Shown: piece after piece, positions 22,314 to 34,288 of the stretch
Numbering within the stretch: the first letter of the stretch is position 1
How the letters are laid out: each line of letters begins with the position of its first letter
Assembly: GCA_025266875.1 (NCBI GenBank)
Contig: JALLLT010000028.1
Coordinates: forward strand, 124,001 to 188,000
Source of the DNA: Fennellomyces sp. T-0311
Taxonomy: Eukaryota; Mucoromycota; Mucoromycetes; Mucorales; Lichtheimiaceae
Direction: 5' to 3'
DNA length: 64,000 nucleotides
The notes under the pieces: generated by a model
What the model saw: the letters and a program-made list of their open reading frames with translations, nothing else
Told to the model about the DNA's origin: nothing
Database searches by the model: none
Translations under genes and position numbers: made by a program

Positions 22314-23783
22314 ATGGCACAAGTGAATGAATTATTAATACAATCGGACCGCTTTCGCAATGAACTAGAAAGGTATTAGCACATTATCTCCCGCATGTTT
22401 TTTCAGTATGACTAATCGCGTGTTTTTAGCCTTGTTCGTAATGGTGATCCGAAGTATACCCCAGCTTTTTAGTCAAAGCACAAAATGCTAATAGCGAATC
22501 CTAACAAAAAAAAATAAGCATCTTGACCGGGGCGAAAGTACGGCACGATATAGAAGAGCGTCTTGTAAGTATACATGAACCAAGTGAGTCGCGCGAAATT
22601 GATGTTGGTGGGTAGGGCCTCCAAAAAGACTCGTTGCGTGAGCAGCCATGGAAGACAATGGTTAGCAAGGCATTAGACGAAGTACTGGTATGCAAAACCT
22701 ATATATATATGCGTTGGTTCGCCTTATTGAATTTGCGATAGATCATGATCCAAGAAGAGCAGGAGGCCAAGAGGAAGGCTGCCAAGTCCAACAAAAAGAA
22801 TGCTGTCAAATCGGATCACGAGGATGAGGACAAGTCAGCAACAGAGAACTCGGCTGAACAGCAAGTTGCAGTCAAGTCAGAAGAAAAGTCGAACCATTCG
22901 GCGTTGAAACTCGAATCAAGCGACGAGGAGGTCGCCGAAGACCCTGCTGTTAAGAAGCCTTTGCCCAAAAAGAAACATGTATCCAAGGAAAAGAACCCCA
23001 CTCCCGCGAAAATCCCAAAAGCAAAAGTCAAGAAGGAGAAGTCCCCACCCAAGGATAAGGATTCCTCAGACGGGGAAACAGCCACAAAAAAACCGAAAGG
23101 ACGAAAGAAGCCGGAGGATAAAAAGAAGGTGGACTACTGGATGGATCCATTTTAACACCCTGCTCACCCTCAGTCCAGAACTCACCAAGCGAAGAGAAGA
23201 TCGAAAGGCTGAAAACGTATATCAGAAAGTGCGGCGTTCGGAAGAAATGGTAAAAGGCACACTATCCGAAGCTCTCCCTTGTTACTCATCAATCTAACGT
23301 TAGGGTCGCTGAATTCGAGGGACTCACCACACAGGGACAAAAGATAAAGAAACTCGAGTCGATCCTCAAGGATCTCGGTGTAGAAGGTAATGCAGTGTGA
23401 GCATACGTACACACAGAGATCGGGAACTGATACCAGGGATATCAAAGGCCAACCTTCACTAAAAAAGTGTGAACAAGTCAAGCAAGAGCGTGAATTGAAG
23501 GCTGATATTGCCGGTCTGGATACGGAAAACATATTGGTTGATGAGGGCAATGGTAGAAGGAGTACTCGGCGGTCTCAACCAGCCAAGAGAAAGCGACATA
23601 TAGCTGCATCTGATGATGAGGATGATGAGGATGAAGAAAGAAACTCTTCAACCAAAGTAAGTTCGTTCCTCTCACTATCAAAGAGTAGCTTTGTGCTTAC
23701 GCAACAAAAAAAAGGTTGCAAAAACTTCATCCCCTGGCTTGGATCTTTCGTTCCTTGGTGATCAAAGTTCGGATAGCGATTAA
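22314..23783 (+). CDS. HIRIP3-like histone chaperone (CHZ-type C-terminus)
   Basis: Nine exons from 22314-22372 to 23715-23783 sum to 329 aa plus stop. The N-terminal domain resembles DEK-C/HIRIP3 heads (VNELLIQSDRFRNELESLV, then KVRHDIEERLPWKTMVSKALDEVL). The middle is a long acidic/basic low-complexity linker rich in Lys, Glu and Ser. The C-terminal domain, EEKIERLKTYIRKCGVRKKW, AEFEGLTTQGQKIKKLESILKDLGVEG and KKCEQVKQERELKA, matches the conserved HIRIP3 region around the H2A-H2B-binding CHZ motif. It ends with an acidic tail (DDEDDEDEE ... SDSD). Expected to be nuclear. The exon 5/6 junction (23128 to 23179) is the least certain because its donor is weak, but it is the only one that restores the conserved helix in frame. 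Confidence 0.75.
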
Positions 23784-26700
23784 TAAAGCTGCCTACAATG
23801 GCATAAAAGTGTCACTTATACCATAGTATCCTTTCTGCTAGTTTTTTTTTCTATGACCATCCAATATACGATTGCCCTATACAGTGTATGATGTGTCGTC
23901 GTCGCGTATTGTAAGACGAACGCTCTTGCTATCTCCAGCTCGTATATGTCTGTGAACGATGTCTTCTCTTCATTTAAAATTGATACACTACTTATGGTGC
24001 TGCTACAGAAGCCTTTATACGCAAGTAGGTTGTATAATATGATCACTTAAGCTATGCACTACTTCTTTCAAAAAAGCTTGTGCTTGTTTGTCGTACTCCA
24101 CTTGAGAGCGAACGTTTGGTAAAATCGTAGGTATTAGTGTAACCCAATAAGTCGAGAAATATATATAATTAACCCAGTATATATGTGTGTCTTTCCGTCC
24201 AGTTATTTGATAATCCTTTCAATTACAATGTTTTTGGGTGAAAGTGGGACGACACATACCAATGAAGTTGATCCGTACTATCTGAATTTGGATTCCGCTC
24301 TTCTGTATATCATTCCTTGATAGCAGCAGCCTTTCTATATCACACTTGGGGGAGGTAAGTAAAGAGTGTGTGGTGAAGCCCAATCAACCACACTGCAGGT
24401 AATCAATATTGTACTGAATTCATACGTCTGGAGTATAACACAATGCCTCGTTTTTATGTTGCCTGTACTTCAACCCCATTTGATTGTTCACTAGAGGGTT
24501 TGAAAATATAAACAATTAGAGGCCCTGATCCACTTTTTTTTTAATTTTGCTCACTATAAACATCTAGATGTCTATGCAGCTACGTTGTTTTCTTACTTTG
24601 GAATCAGCAGTTTAGTATATCAAAAGCAATAATGCAAAGAGAAGTGCCCGTGCTATGCTTCTTTTCAGTAAAAATGACAACCTGCCTGATTGGAAATACC
24701 AGAAAAGACGTCATGGATGGATTCTTCACTCTCGAAAAAATTGTAGTGTCACCCAAATGTAATAAATTATCACTTTAACTACTAAAAGAATACGTACCAC
24801 GTCATAAGCCCTTCAATGACGAGATAGAGATAATATAGAGACCCGCTGTTTAAATTGCTGTCTTTGCTCCCTATCCTAACAACACCATCTTGATCCTTTA
24901 TCGCCCTTCAAAGATGTCATTATCTTGGAAATGCACACATTATTATGCACATGTATTCACCCTCATACATTTATTACGTATTATGAAATACACATGTTGG
25001 TCTAAAAAACCGGTTTTTCTATGCGATACATCTAAGTATTGTATAGAATGGGACAGTGCCAATGCATATCACCATTCAGATGGTGATCACGTATAAATCA
25101 CTCATCCCTCATTGCATTGACTGTACACTTTGAGAAAAAAACTTTCATAAGGCAAATGATCGGCGATAATTTTTAAGTTTTCATGCTTTCTATAGTGATT
25201 ATACAGTGATCGTCAGAGCAAATTGAACAAAATAAGCATTACTAATTTCTTTTTTCGCTTTATAAAATTGTGTAAGCCATGGACCCTCGTTGATAATCCT
25301 GCATATCCTACAACTACGAAACACACGTTTTTCGTAATGGGCTGATATGAAAAAAGGTCTATTAAGATGTTGTTAGCGTCTAAAGTACATAAATGCATGT
25401 TGACCAGTTCACCTTTGCATTGATCCGTATGTAAAATTGCTCAAATTACCCATGCCCTTCACTTCCTATGTTATTCTCCCACTCACTGATGAGTTGACTG
25501 GACGTGCAACAAAGGGAAACAAAGATCTTGAAACAAAGATCTTCACCACTAATGGTCGCTATCGAAGACGACGTACTATTTGGTAGTTTGTCTTCAACTG
25601 TTTCAGTACTGGTGGCTTTCCGCAGTACTCCCAATATTTTCATATACTTCGCCGTTTTTCATACCCCTGATGGATGACTGGTAGTGCTACACGCTGTGAT
25701 GACCTTTTCAATGTATTTCTGATGTACAATATAAGCTTAGGTATACTCCCTGTTAAAATTCAATATAGCTTAACTAAATAGCTTTCATTCAACATGTATA
25801 GTGGTCGAACGCGGACATCCCTACTCCTTGTGCGCTTTTGGTTGACCTTTATGAAATGTAACTTATTTGCCGAACACCATCTTCCAAAAGTTATTGTAGT
25901 TTTACAATCCAACACAGCGGTATGTCGACAGTTTGGTATCACTTAACGAGAAAAGGCTTTCGAATGACGAGACCAGAAATAAGCATACGTTTTATAAAGG
26001 AAAACTACTCTCTATTTATAATGATGATGAGTCGGTAAGGAGAAGATGAATACTTTTGTCTAGTAGTCCAAAGGTACATGTTATCGCCGAGTCTCTAATG
26101 ACCTTGCCGTCTAATGTTAATGAGGCCGAAGGTCATACAGAGACTTAGTAGACGGAGTCGCCCTGCATGTTCGGTAAAGCTGGACCAAGGCTGCACACTC
26201 AAGCAAATAAAGCAATCGATAACTGTTCGGTTGTTGATGTCGCAATAACAACGGATATAAAAGAAAGTATGTAACCGTGGATGATGATGCATGTCGGGAA
26301 TACAACAGACAGGCTCCGTTTAAGATTATATCGGGTGTGCATTCGCAGTTTCATATACTCCAGCGCTAAAAGGATCATACGGCAGGAATACCTAATTCAA
26401 AAAGTACACAACCTGTGGGATTGAGTCAATATCAGACGTTCGATCAGAAAGCTGTAATATTGTAAATAAAGCTTTCTTTAGTTTAATTCCCAGCCTTTTA
26501 TTAAAACTGGTGGCATTCACTTACTCATCGTTTGATGGCTGTTCCAGTAGATGCAGTGGCTTTGATTGAGTTGCAATATATCGGTGGTGTCGAATCGGAT
26601 TGCTGTCGATTTTGGGGATGTAAAGCAGGAATGATTCTATAGATTTTTTTTTTCATAACAAATGTCAGCATCACCAATATCGTTAATTTGCTTAAAGGTT

Positions 26701-27988
26701 TGTTCGCATTAATCCGGTTGAATTTTTGTTGGAAGAACATATATTCTACTTGGTCCCTGGTCAGATTCATGATGCGAAAAAAAATCCAATCTAGAGCAAC
26801 CTTGAAGCATGTCAAAAGATATTATCCTTTTTGTTAATTTGATGTTACTACTATTTGCAACCTTTTCATAGTAATGCCAGAGATGACATAGGTCAGGACA
26901 ATAGCATCAAGAATAAGATGTAAATATCTTCTATAGAATCGCTTTTTTTCTCCAAGTTTACAACCGATGCGATGGGGAGCGAGCGATTTATACGTCATCA
27001 CAGTCTGAATGACTATACGTGTTGGCACTGTTCCATTCTAGGACGTTACTTAGATGTATCATATTGAAAAGCTGGCTATTTTGGGCGAACTTATGTATAT
27101 ATTATACATAATAAATGTATGGGGGTGAATACATGTACGTGATAATGTGTATTTCCAAGGTGGTGACATCTTTGAAGGATGATAAAGGATCAAGATGGTG
27201 TTGTCAGGATAGGAAGCAAAGGGTCCTATTTAAAAAATGGATCTATGTACTTACTTTATCACGTCAGTGGGGGTTTTATGATGTGGTATTCTTTTAAGTA
27301 ATTAAGCCCTCTAATTTTTAGATTTTCAAACGCAAAATACGTATGTGTTTTTCCATTAATTTTAATGGTAATCCATTCCTTTATATACATACCTACTCTA
27401 CAATAAGCTATCTGCTATTAGAAGCAACTGGAGCTCCTTTCTTCTGCTACGTCATCAAACGAATTTGTATACGAGCATCAATTTTCTACCGTATTCCACA
27501 GAATGTATTATGATATGGTAATGCACAGTTTTTCTTCAGCGTCACCACTAGGTACCTTCTTCAAAATCGAAATTTACAGTAAAATGCAGTCAGAGAAAGA
27601 ATCCATTCGGCTTTTTAAGAATATATATGTGCTTGGATATACACAGGTGCCGGTAAGCCATCACCGTTGCTATTTTTTGGGGGATATTTTACGATTAAAG
27701 TTTTTCCCGATTCCGCTGATAGCAGATTATGCAGGCATTGACCCAGGTGTAGTAGAGGTTTATACTAAAGCATAGTTAAACTCACAATGCATCTCGTTTT
27801 AAATCTCGATAATTTCTTCCACCACGTACATAGAATACTTTAGCGAATTAAATAATCGTACGTATGTATCTACGTATAACAATTATTTGTTATGTGCATC
27901 TACCCTTCTGTAAAACGCTTTTTACATAGGTTGGCGGGCCTATTTCCATTTATATATACATGTATCGTTTATGATTCTGCCTGCCAAC

Positions 27989-28006
27989 ATCGAGTTATAA
28001 CTCGAT
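27989..28006. repeat. 18-bp perfect palindrome
   Basis: ATCGAGTTATAACTCGAT equals its own reverse complement. It could be a dimeric transcription-factor site or chance. It lies about 675 bp upstream of the first amine oxidase ATG. Confidence 0.5.
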
Positions 28007-28393
28007 ACTACTTTTGCTTTTGTCTAACAAGCTGGCACTGTCATTGAAACTGTTGACAAAAAGAACAACTCCGAATCTTTGAATTTTTCCTTTTCAGTAA
28101 AAATGAGGTCGGATGATCTAATAAGGCGTCAGCAAAAGTAAGAATCGCGCAATAGATCTGTCAAATGAGAAATGACACAAATACAAAAAAAACATCACAT
28201 TTAGTATCCAGCTCTTTGTTTTATGTCTTGCATTGTTCGACTATAGTCGTCTTATCGAACTAAGAGTGCTGTGTAACGTGTAGACACTGTCTCGAACGCG
28301 GGAAAAAAAGAGGCGCATTACAGTTCGGAAGGGCATGTTCACACGTTCAATAAGGTTACAGAGGAAAACATTGACCACGGAAATAGCGGCGCC

Positions 28394-28403
28394 AGGCGCC
28401 GGC
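28394..28403 (+). promoter_or_regulatory. GC-rich promoter element shared by both amine oxidase genes
   Basis: AGGCGCCGGC, 278-287 bp upstream of the ATG at 28681. The same decamer occurs at almost the same distance upstream of the second amine oxidase gene (34279-34288, reversed), in a promoter region that is otherwise diverged. Confidence 0.45.
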
Positions 28404-28452
28404 GAATAACCGATATCCTGTCAAAAATTGATAATACGCTTCAAACGCAACC

Positions 28453-28469
28453 TTATCTGAGGTTATCAA
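28453..28469 (+). promoter_or_regulatory. Paired GATA-factor sites upstream of amine oxidase 1
   Basis: TTATCTGAGGTTATCAA contains two inverted GATAA cores 9 bp apart, 212-228 bp before the ATG. The second gene carries the same module with 15 of 17 positions identical at nearly the same distance. GATA factors (AreA/NIT2 type) activate nitrogen-catabolic genes in fungi, which suits an amine oxidase. The binding itself is inferred. Confidence 0.5.
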
Positions 28470-28617
28470 TTTGAAAGCTGTGCACAAAAAATATGATTTG
28501 ATAGGGATATTTTGACTCCATTATAAACCTTATGAGTCTGTTTTTCCGACGCGTGAATAGATCATTTTCAAGGAAAATGGCAGGATGATCATCCAACCAC
28601 GGGAACCTCAGAAAAAA

Positions 28618-28625
28618 TATAAATA
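28618..28625 (+). promoter_or_regulatory. TATA box of amine oxidase 1
   Basis: TATAAATA starting 63 bp upstream of the ATG at 28681. Its position shows that the in-frame ATG at 28630 is too close to the box to be the normal start. Confidence 0.6.
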
Positions 28626-28680
28626 GCATATGAATCCAACTCATTTTCACGGAACCTTCTTTTTACATACTTTTGACACA

Positions 28681-30799
28681 ATGGCTCCTCATCCACTTGA
28701 TAACCTCACAGCTGAGGAACTTCACCGCACTGCCGCAATCATCCGCAAGGAACATGGCAACGTCAACTTTGTTTTCAACACAATTACTCTCAAGGAACCT
28801 CGAAGAGAAGAAATGATGGCCTATTTCGGTTGGGATCAGAGCAAGCCTAAGCCTGCAGCGATCGAGCGCGAAGCATTGGTTATTTTGATTGATCGTCCAT
28901 CCGGTCAGGTCCATGAAGTTACCGTGTCCCTTACGAAGGAAGCTATCACCGAATGGAAGAAGGTTCAAGGCCAGCAGCCTACCGTCAGCATTTTCGAAAT
29001 GATCGAAGCCGAGGAAGCAATGAAGGTTGACGAACGAGTCATTGAGGAGTGCCGCAAGCTCGGCATCACTGATATGAGCACTGTCTTCATCGACCCATGG
29101 GGTATTGGCCATAGCGATATCAAGGGCAAGCGTCTTGTTCAAGCTATTCTTTACCTTCGCACTTCACCTGATGACAACCAATATGCACATCCTCTGGATA
29201 TCCATCCCCTTTATGGTAAAGCACAACAATAATTGAAAACAAACATGCATTAACCGCTTTCTGGGAAACAGAGGTCAATGAAAAGAAGGTGCTCGATGTA
29301 CTCGTTGCCGAGAGAAGAAACAGCAAGTACAAGCGCCCTACCATTCCGCTGGCAAATCATCACTTCTTGCCCGAACATCTCGGACAAGAAAACTTGCGTA
29401 AGGATCTCAAGCCTATTCAGATCATCCAGCCTGAGGGTGTCAGCTTCACTATCCGCGGTCAAGAGTTGGATTGGCAAAAGTGGAACATGCATATCGGCTT
29501 CAATTACCGTGAGGGTTTGGTCATCAACAACTTGAATTACAAGGATATGGATGGAACTGTACGACCTTTGTTCTACCGTATCTCGCTTGCCGAAATGGTT
29601 GTGCCTTATGCCAACCCGTACGAGCCTTACAATCACAAGATGGCTTTCGATGTCGGTGAATACGGTATGGGCTTCTTGAGCAACTCTCTGGAACTTGGTT
29701 GCGACTGTGTTGGATCGATTTACTACATGGATGCCATTCTCAACGACTTGAAGGGTGAACCATTCGTGATTCCCAAGGCTATTTGCATCCACGAAGAAGA
29801 CACCGGTCTTTTGTTCAAGCATACCGATTACCGTACTGGCAAGGCCCACTCTGCTCGTTCGCGCCGTTTGGTCATCTCTCATATTGTTACAGGTAATTTT
29901 CAGGAACTTCAGAAAGTGGCTAGGCAATTCTTGAACTAACCTGATGTTATTTAGCTGCCAACTACGATTACGGTCTGTACTATTACTTCTACCAGGATGG
30001 TACCATCCAGTTCGAGGTCAAGGCAACCGGTGAACTCAACACTCAAGTCCTCGCCTTGGATGAGGATGCTGCTCCCTATGGTACCATTGTTGCACCACAA
30101 ATTGATGCTCAGCATCACCAGCACTTGTTCAGCTTGCGTGTGGATCCCATGATTGACGGTCCCAACAACTCCGTTGCCGAAATTGACGTTGTTCCATCCG
30201 AATTGCCGGTCGGTCACCCTGACAACCGCATTGGTAACGCATTCAGTCCGGTTACCAAGATCTTCAATGATACCAACGAGGCACAGAGCGTGGCAAGCCT
30301 CGAAAGACACCGAAGCTGGAAGATCATCAACGAGAACAAGATCCACCCTTATGCCAAGTCACCTGTTGGTTTCAAGATCATCAACCCTGCTCCTCCAACT
30401 CTTCTCTGCAAGCCAGGATCCATTGTCTATGAGCGTGCACGGTTCGCCACCAAGAATTTGTGGGTGACCCGTTACGATCGTGAGCAGCGTTACCCTGCCG
30501 GTTTCCACATTTACCAGAGCAACCCAGATGACAACCTCGGTATTCCACAGTATATCAAGGAAAACAAGAGTGTGCGCAACAAGGATATTGTTCTCTGGTT
30601 GACCTTTGGTATCACTCATATTCCTCGTGTCGAGGATTTCCCCGTCATGCCTGTTGAAATGTGCGGTGTCGCGCTGAAGCCAGTCAACTTCTTCCTTGGT
30701 AACCCTGGCATCGACATTCCTCCTTCCAACAAGCTTTCAACTAAGAGTGCTTATGCTCCTGCTGACGCCAACTCATGCTGCGGAAAGAACAACCTGTAA
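28681..30799 (+). CDS. Copper amine oxidase (primary-amine oxidase), copy 1
   Basis: Ox- idises primary amines to aldehydes with release of ammonia and hydrogen peroxide, using copper and a self-made topaquinone. Exons 28681-29215, 29272-29892 and 29955-30799 give 666 aa plus stop. The topaquinone precursor is Tyr389 in AANYDY. The catalytic-base Asp is at 305 (AFDVGEYG). Copper ligands are His440 and His442 (HHQHLF) and His607 (THIPRVEDFP). The spacing matches Hansenula amine oxidase closely. There is no signal peptide and no canonical SKL-type ending (the C-terminus is CCGKNNL), so cytosolic or atypically peroxisomal. The start at 28681 is preferred over an upstream in-frame ATG because of the TATA position. 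It faces a near-twin 1.1 kb away and shares GATA promoter elements, suggesting nitrogen control. Confidence 0.96.
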
Positions 30800-31891
30800 A
30801 TCCTGTTTCTCCTTACGTTCTACATAGTAGATTTCTTTCATCATCCCCTTTTTTAAAAACTTGTACAGAGCTCCGTTTATTTCATATAAATAATAAATCA
30901 AAATTGATATCTAAGGATTGTCTTGATAATGGAGGATGGGATGTGTCTTGGGAAAAGAGCTATAATTTTGCTGAGTTAAAATGCTTCATATTTCTCCCTT
31001 TCGCTTCACAATGGTGATGCTTCATGGGTTAGATTTTTCAGGCATGCGTCGGAAGTGGCAAACAATACTGCATGATTGGAATTGACATTAGTTCTTGCAT
31101 GGCAGTCGCCGGAACTTGTCTAGACAACTTCGTTTGACATGAAGTTGCCACCTTGATCTTTCGCGTTCACCATCACTTCTGCAATGATGAACAATGACAT
31201 CTGGACCTGCCAAGAGTCAACACTCTTAATCAAGTTGACTGTCTATTAATGTCTACAATTAGTACAGAATGCGGTCCAACGGATCGCGTGTCGTGAACTA
31301 GCCTAGGATATGAAAGAGACTGTCAACGAATGAAGGTCAGATCATTCGCTACCTCTTAAAGCGGAAGAATTCATAGTCATGGATCCGAATTGATTACTGA
31401 AAAGTAATTGCGAGTGATTTCAAGGAAGCGTATCTGTAGGAGTTGGTCGACTTTTGTAGTTTAGCAAGCTTCCGGTATAACAATTTCAGCAGGTGTTGAT
31501 TGAATCCTACTGCTCCTTTCACATCTGTTTTGCGGTACCGTATTCATCACTGTTACCTCAACATTTCCTGTTGTTGGCAAGCCCATATATTATATACGAC
31601 ATTGGTGTTAAAGCAATGCACGCAACAAATACAGGCTAGCAAATGCGACAGACAATCATGCATACTCCGCTCATAGCGTTCTACCTTAAGCCGGCAAATG
31701 TCGAAAGTGCTGATGTACAGTAATATCAGTTTTGGTTATGCAGCCTCACTTGCTTCAATCAGGTATTGCGTCAACTCCCAAAAAACAGCATTTTAAACAT
31801 TGAACTTGACTTTTATTAACATATTATACATGCAGACACTTCAGAGAAGCTGGAGGAACTATCTACGCAGGAGAGCGATAACATACAGAAA
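30800..31891. other. Spacer between the convergent amine oxidase genes
   Basis: 1.1 kb containing both 3' UTRs. No gene recognised. It is the loop of a large gene-scale inverted repeat. Confidence 0.5.
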
Positions 31892-34004
31892 TTACAAATT
31901 GTTTTTTCCACAGCATGAACCAGCACTGGCCTGTGCGTAAGCGCTCTTGGTCGAATGCTTACTCGAAGGTGGAATGTCGATACCAGGGTTACCAAGGAAG
32001 AAGTTGGCGGGCTTGAGTTGGATTCCACACATTTCAACAGGCATGATGGGGAAGTCTTCGACACGAGGAATATGGGTTAAACCAAAGGTCAACCAGAGAA
32101 CAATATCCTTGTTGCGCACACTCTTGTTTTCCTTGATATACTGTGGAATACCGAGGTTGTCATCTGGGTTGCTCTGGTAAATGTGGAAACCGGCAGGGTA
32201 ACGCTGCTCACGATCGTAACGGGTCACCCACAAATTCTTGGTGGCGAACCGTGCACGCTCATAGACAATGGATCCTGGCTTGCAGAGAAGAGTTGGAGGA
32301 GCAGGGTTGATGATCTTGAAACCAACAGGTGACTTGGCATAAGGGTGGATCTTGTTCTCGTTGATGATCTTCCAGCTTCGGTGTCTTTCGAGGCTTGCCA
32401 CGCTCTGTGCCTCGTTGGTATCATTGAAGATCTTGGTAACCGGACTGAATGCGTTACCAATGCGGTTGTCAGGGTGACCGACCGGCAATTCGGATGGAAC
32501 AACGTCAATTTCGGCAACGGAGTTGTTGGGACCGTCAATCATGGGATCCACACGCAAGCTGAACAAGTGCTGGTGATGCTGAGCATCAATTTGTGGTGCA
32601 ACAATGGTACCATAGGGAGCAGCATCCTCATCCAAGGCGAGGACTTGAGTGTTGAGTTCACCGGTTGCCTTGACCTCGAACTGGATGGTACCATCCTGGT
32701 AGAAATAGTAGTATAAACCATAGTCGTAATTTCCGGCTGGATCAAAAGTTCTGGTTATTTCAAAACGGTCATCTCTTTAATTAAAGCCCATCAAATACCT
32801 GTAACAATATGAGAGATGACCAAGCGACGGGAACGAGCAGAGTGAGCCTTGCCAGTACGGTAGTCGGTATGCTTGAACAAAAGACCGGTGTCTTCTTCGT
32901 GGATGCAAATAGCCTTGGGAATCACGAATGGTTCACCCTTCAAGTCGTTGAGAATGGCATCCATGTAGTAAATCGATCCAACACAGTCGCAACCAAGTTC
33001 CAGAGAGTTGCTCAAGAAGCCCATACCGTATTCACCGACATCGAAAGCCATCTTGTGATTGTAAGGCTCGTACGGGTTGGCATAAGGCACAACCATTTCG
33101 GCAAGCGAGATACGGTAGAACAAAGGTCGTACAGTTCCATCCATATCCTTGTAATTCAAGTTGTTGATGACCAAACCCTCACGGTAATTGAAGCCGATAT
33201 GCATGTTCCACTTTTGCCAATCCAACTCTTGACCGCGGATAGTGAAGCTGACACCCTCAGGCTGGATGATCTGAATAGGCTTGAGATCCTTACGCAAGTT
33301 TTCTTGTCCGAGATGTTCGGGCAAGAAGTGATGGTTCATCATTGGGATAGTGGGGCGCTTGTACTTGCTGTTTCTTCTCTCGGCAATGAATACTCTGATA
33401 ACCTTCTTCTCGTTGATATCTAGGATTTGACGTTCAGCATAAATTCGTCTATGCGTAATGGTACCATACCATAGAGCGGGTGAATGTCGAGTGGATGAGC
33501 GTACTGGTTATCATCGGGGGAGGTGCGGAGATACATAATTGCTTGAACAAGACGCTTGCCTTTGATATCACTGTGACCAATACCCCATGGATCGATGAAC
33601 ACCGTGCTCATATCGGTAATACCCAGCTTGGCACACTCGGCGATAATCTGCTTGTCCGCTCGCATTGCCTGCTCAGCCTCGATCATTTCAAAAACGCTGA
33701 TCGTCGGTTGCTGTCCCTGGATTTTCTTCCAATCGGTGATTGCGTTCTTGGTGAGCGACACAGTAACTTCATGAACTAGTCCGGATGGACGGTCGATCAA
33801 AATCACCAATGCCTCTCGTTCAATCTCAGCTGGTTTAAGCTTGGTCCGATCCCAACCGAAATGAGCCATCATGAGCTCCCTTGGAGGTTCCTTGAGCGTG
33901 ATAGTGTTGAAAACAAAATTCACATTGCCGCGTTCTTTCTGGATAATATCAACAATGCGTCGAATTTCATCAGCAGAAACATTATCAAGTGGATGGACCG
34001 TCAT
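31892..34004 (-). CDS. Copper amine oxidase (primary-amine oxidase), copy 2
   Basis: Exons 34004-33470, 33419-32799 and 32736-31892, exactly the same lengths as copy 1, give 666 aa plus stop. All catalytic positions are conserved: Asp305, Tyr389 (here AGNYDY), His440, His442, His607. Exon 1 is clearly diverged from copy 1 at the protein level (for example MTVHPLDNVSADEI against MAPHPLDNLTAEEL). Two internal tracts of 470 and 624 nt, by contrast, are identical at the nucleotide level by my reading. Both introns differ completely in sequence. Differences resume in the last roughly 60 codons. The pattern suggests an old duplication with recent gene conversion. Function as for copy 1; substrate preference may differ through the N-terminal domains. 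Confidence 0.96.
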
Positions 34005-34059
34005 TGCTAAAGCGCGAGAAAATTAAAAAAGATGTGAATCTTAATCAGGGCCCTAAGGC

Positions 34060-34067
34060 TATTTATA
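34060..34067 (-). promoter_or_regulatory. TATA box of amine oxidase 2
   Basis: Minus-strand TATAAATA, 56-63 bp upstream of the ATG at 34004, the same box and spacing as in copy 1. Confidence 0.6.
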
Positions 34068-34211
34068 CTTTTCCATATTCCCATGGTAGGCTTATCTGGA
34101 AATGAAACACTATCGGTCTTTATGGTGATGTATAACGGTCGGGATGTACATACGATAGAGTTTACAATCTGGGTTGGCCATTATCAGTATACTTTTGTAC
34201 ATGTCTTGAGG

Positions 34212-34228
34212 TTGATAACCACCGATAA
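34212..34228 (-). promoter_or_regulatory. Paired GATA-factor sites upstream of amine oxidase 2
   Basis: Minus-strand TTATCGGTGGTTATCAA, 208-224 bp upstream of the ATG, matching the copy 1 module at 15 of 17 positions. Confidence 0.5.
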
Positions 34229-34278
34229 GCTTCCCATAAAAATGAGCTATCAAATACTCGCTTAAGCATGGGTAGATT

Positions 34279-34288
34279 GCCGGCGCCT
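34279..34288 (-). promoter_or_regulatory. GC-rich promoter element of amine oxidase 2
   Basis: Minus-strand AGGCGCCGGC, 275-284 bp upstream of the ATG, identical to the element upstream of copy 1. Confidence 0.45.

Larger units (their letters stand above)
23784..28680. other. AT-rich gene-poor tract (4.9 kb)
   Basis: The longest stretch of the window without a supported gene. Scattered ATG frames of 60-96 codons occur (25446-25643 -, 26525-26815 -, 27503-27775 +), none with a recognisable motif. Frequent TATATA-type runs and an 18-bp perfect palindrome at 27989-28006 are present. The last 300 bp are the promoter of the first amine oxidase gene. Confidence 0.5.

Noticed and set aside
27503..27775. 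90-codon + strand frame with a possible internal intron in the AT-rich tract
   Set aside because: Composition is not clearly coding, there is no recognisable motif, and the tract is generally noncoding-like.
28630..28680. Longer N-terminus for amine oxidase 1 from the upstream in-frame ATG
   Set aside because: That ATG is only about 5-12 bp from the TATA box, and copy 2 starts at the position equal to 28681.
32809..33423. 204-codon open frame antisense to amine oxidase 2 (and the matching one antisense to copy 1)
   Set aside because: Produced by codon bias on the opposite strand. It appears in both copies only because the DNA is duplicated.
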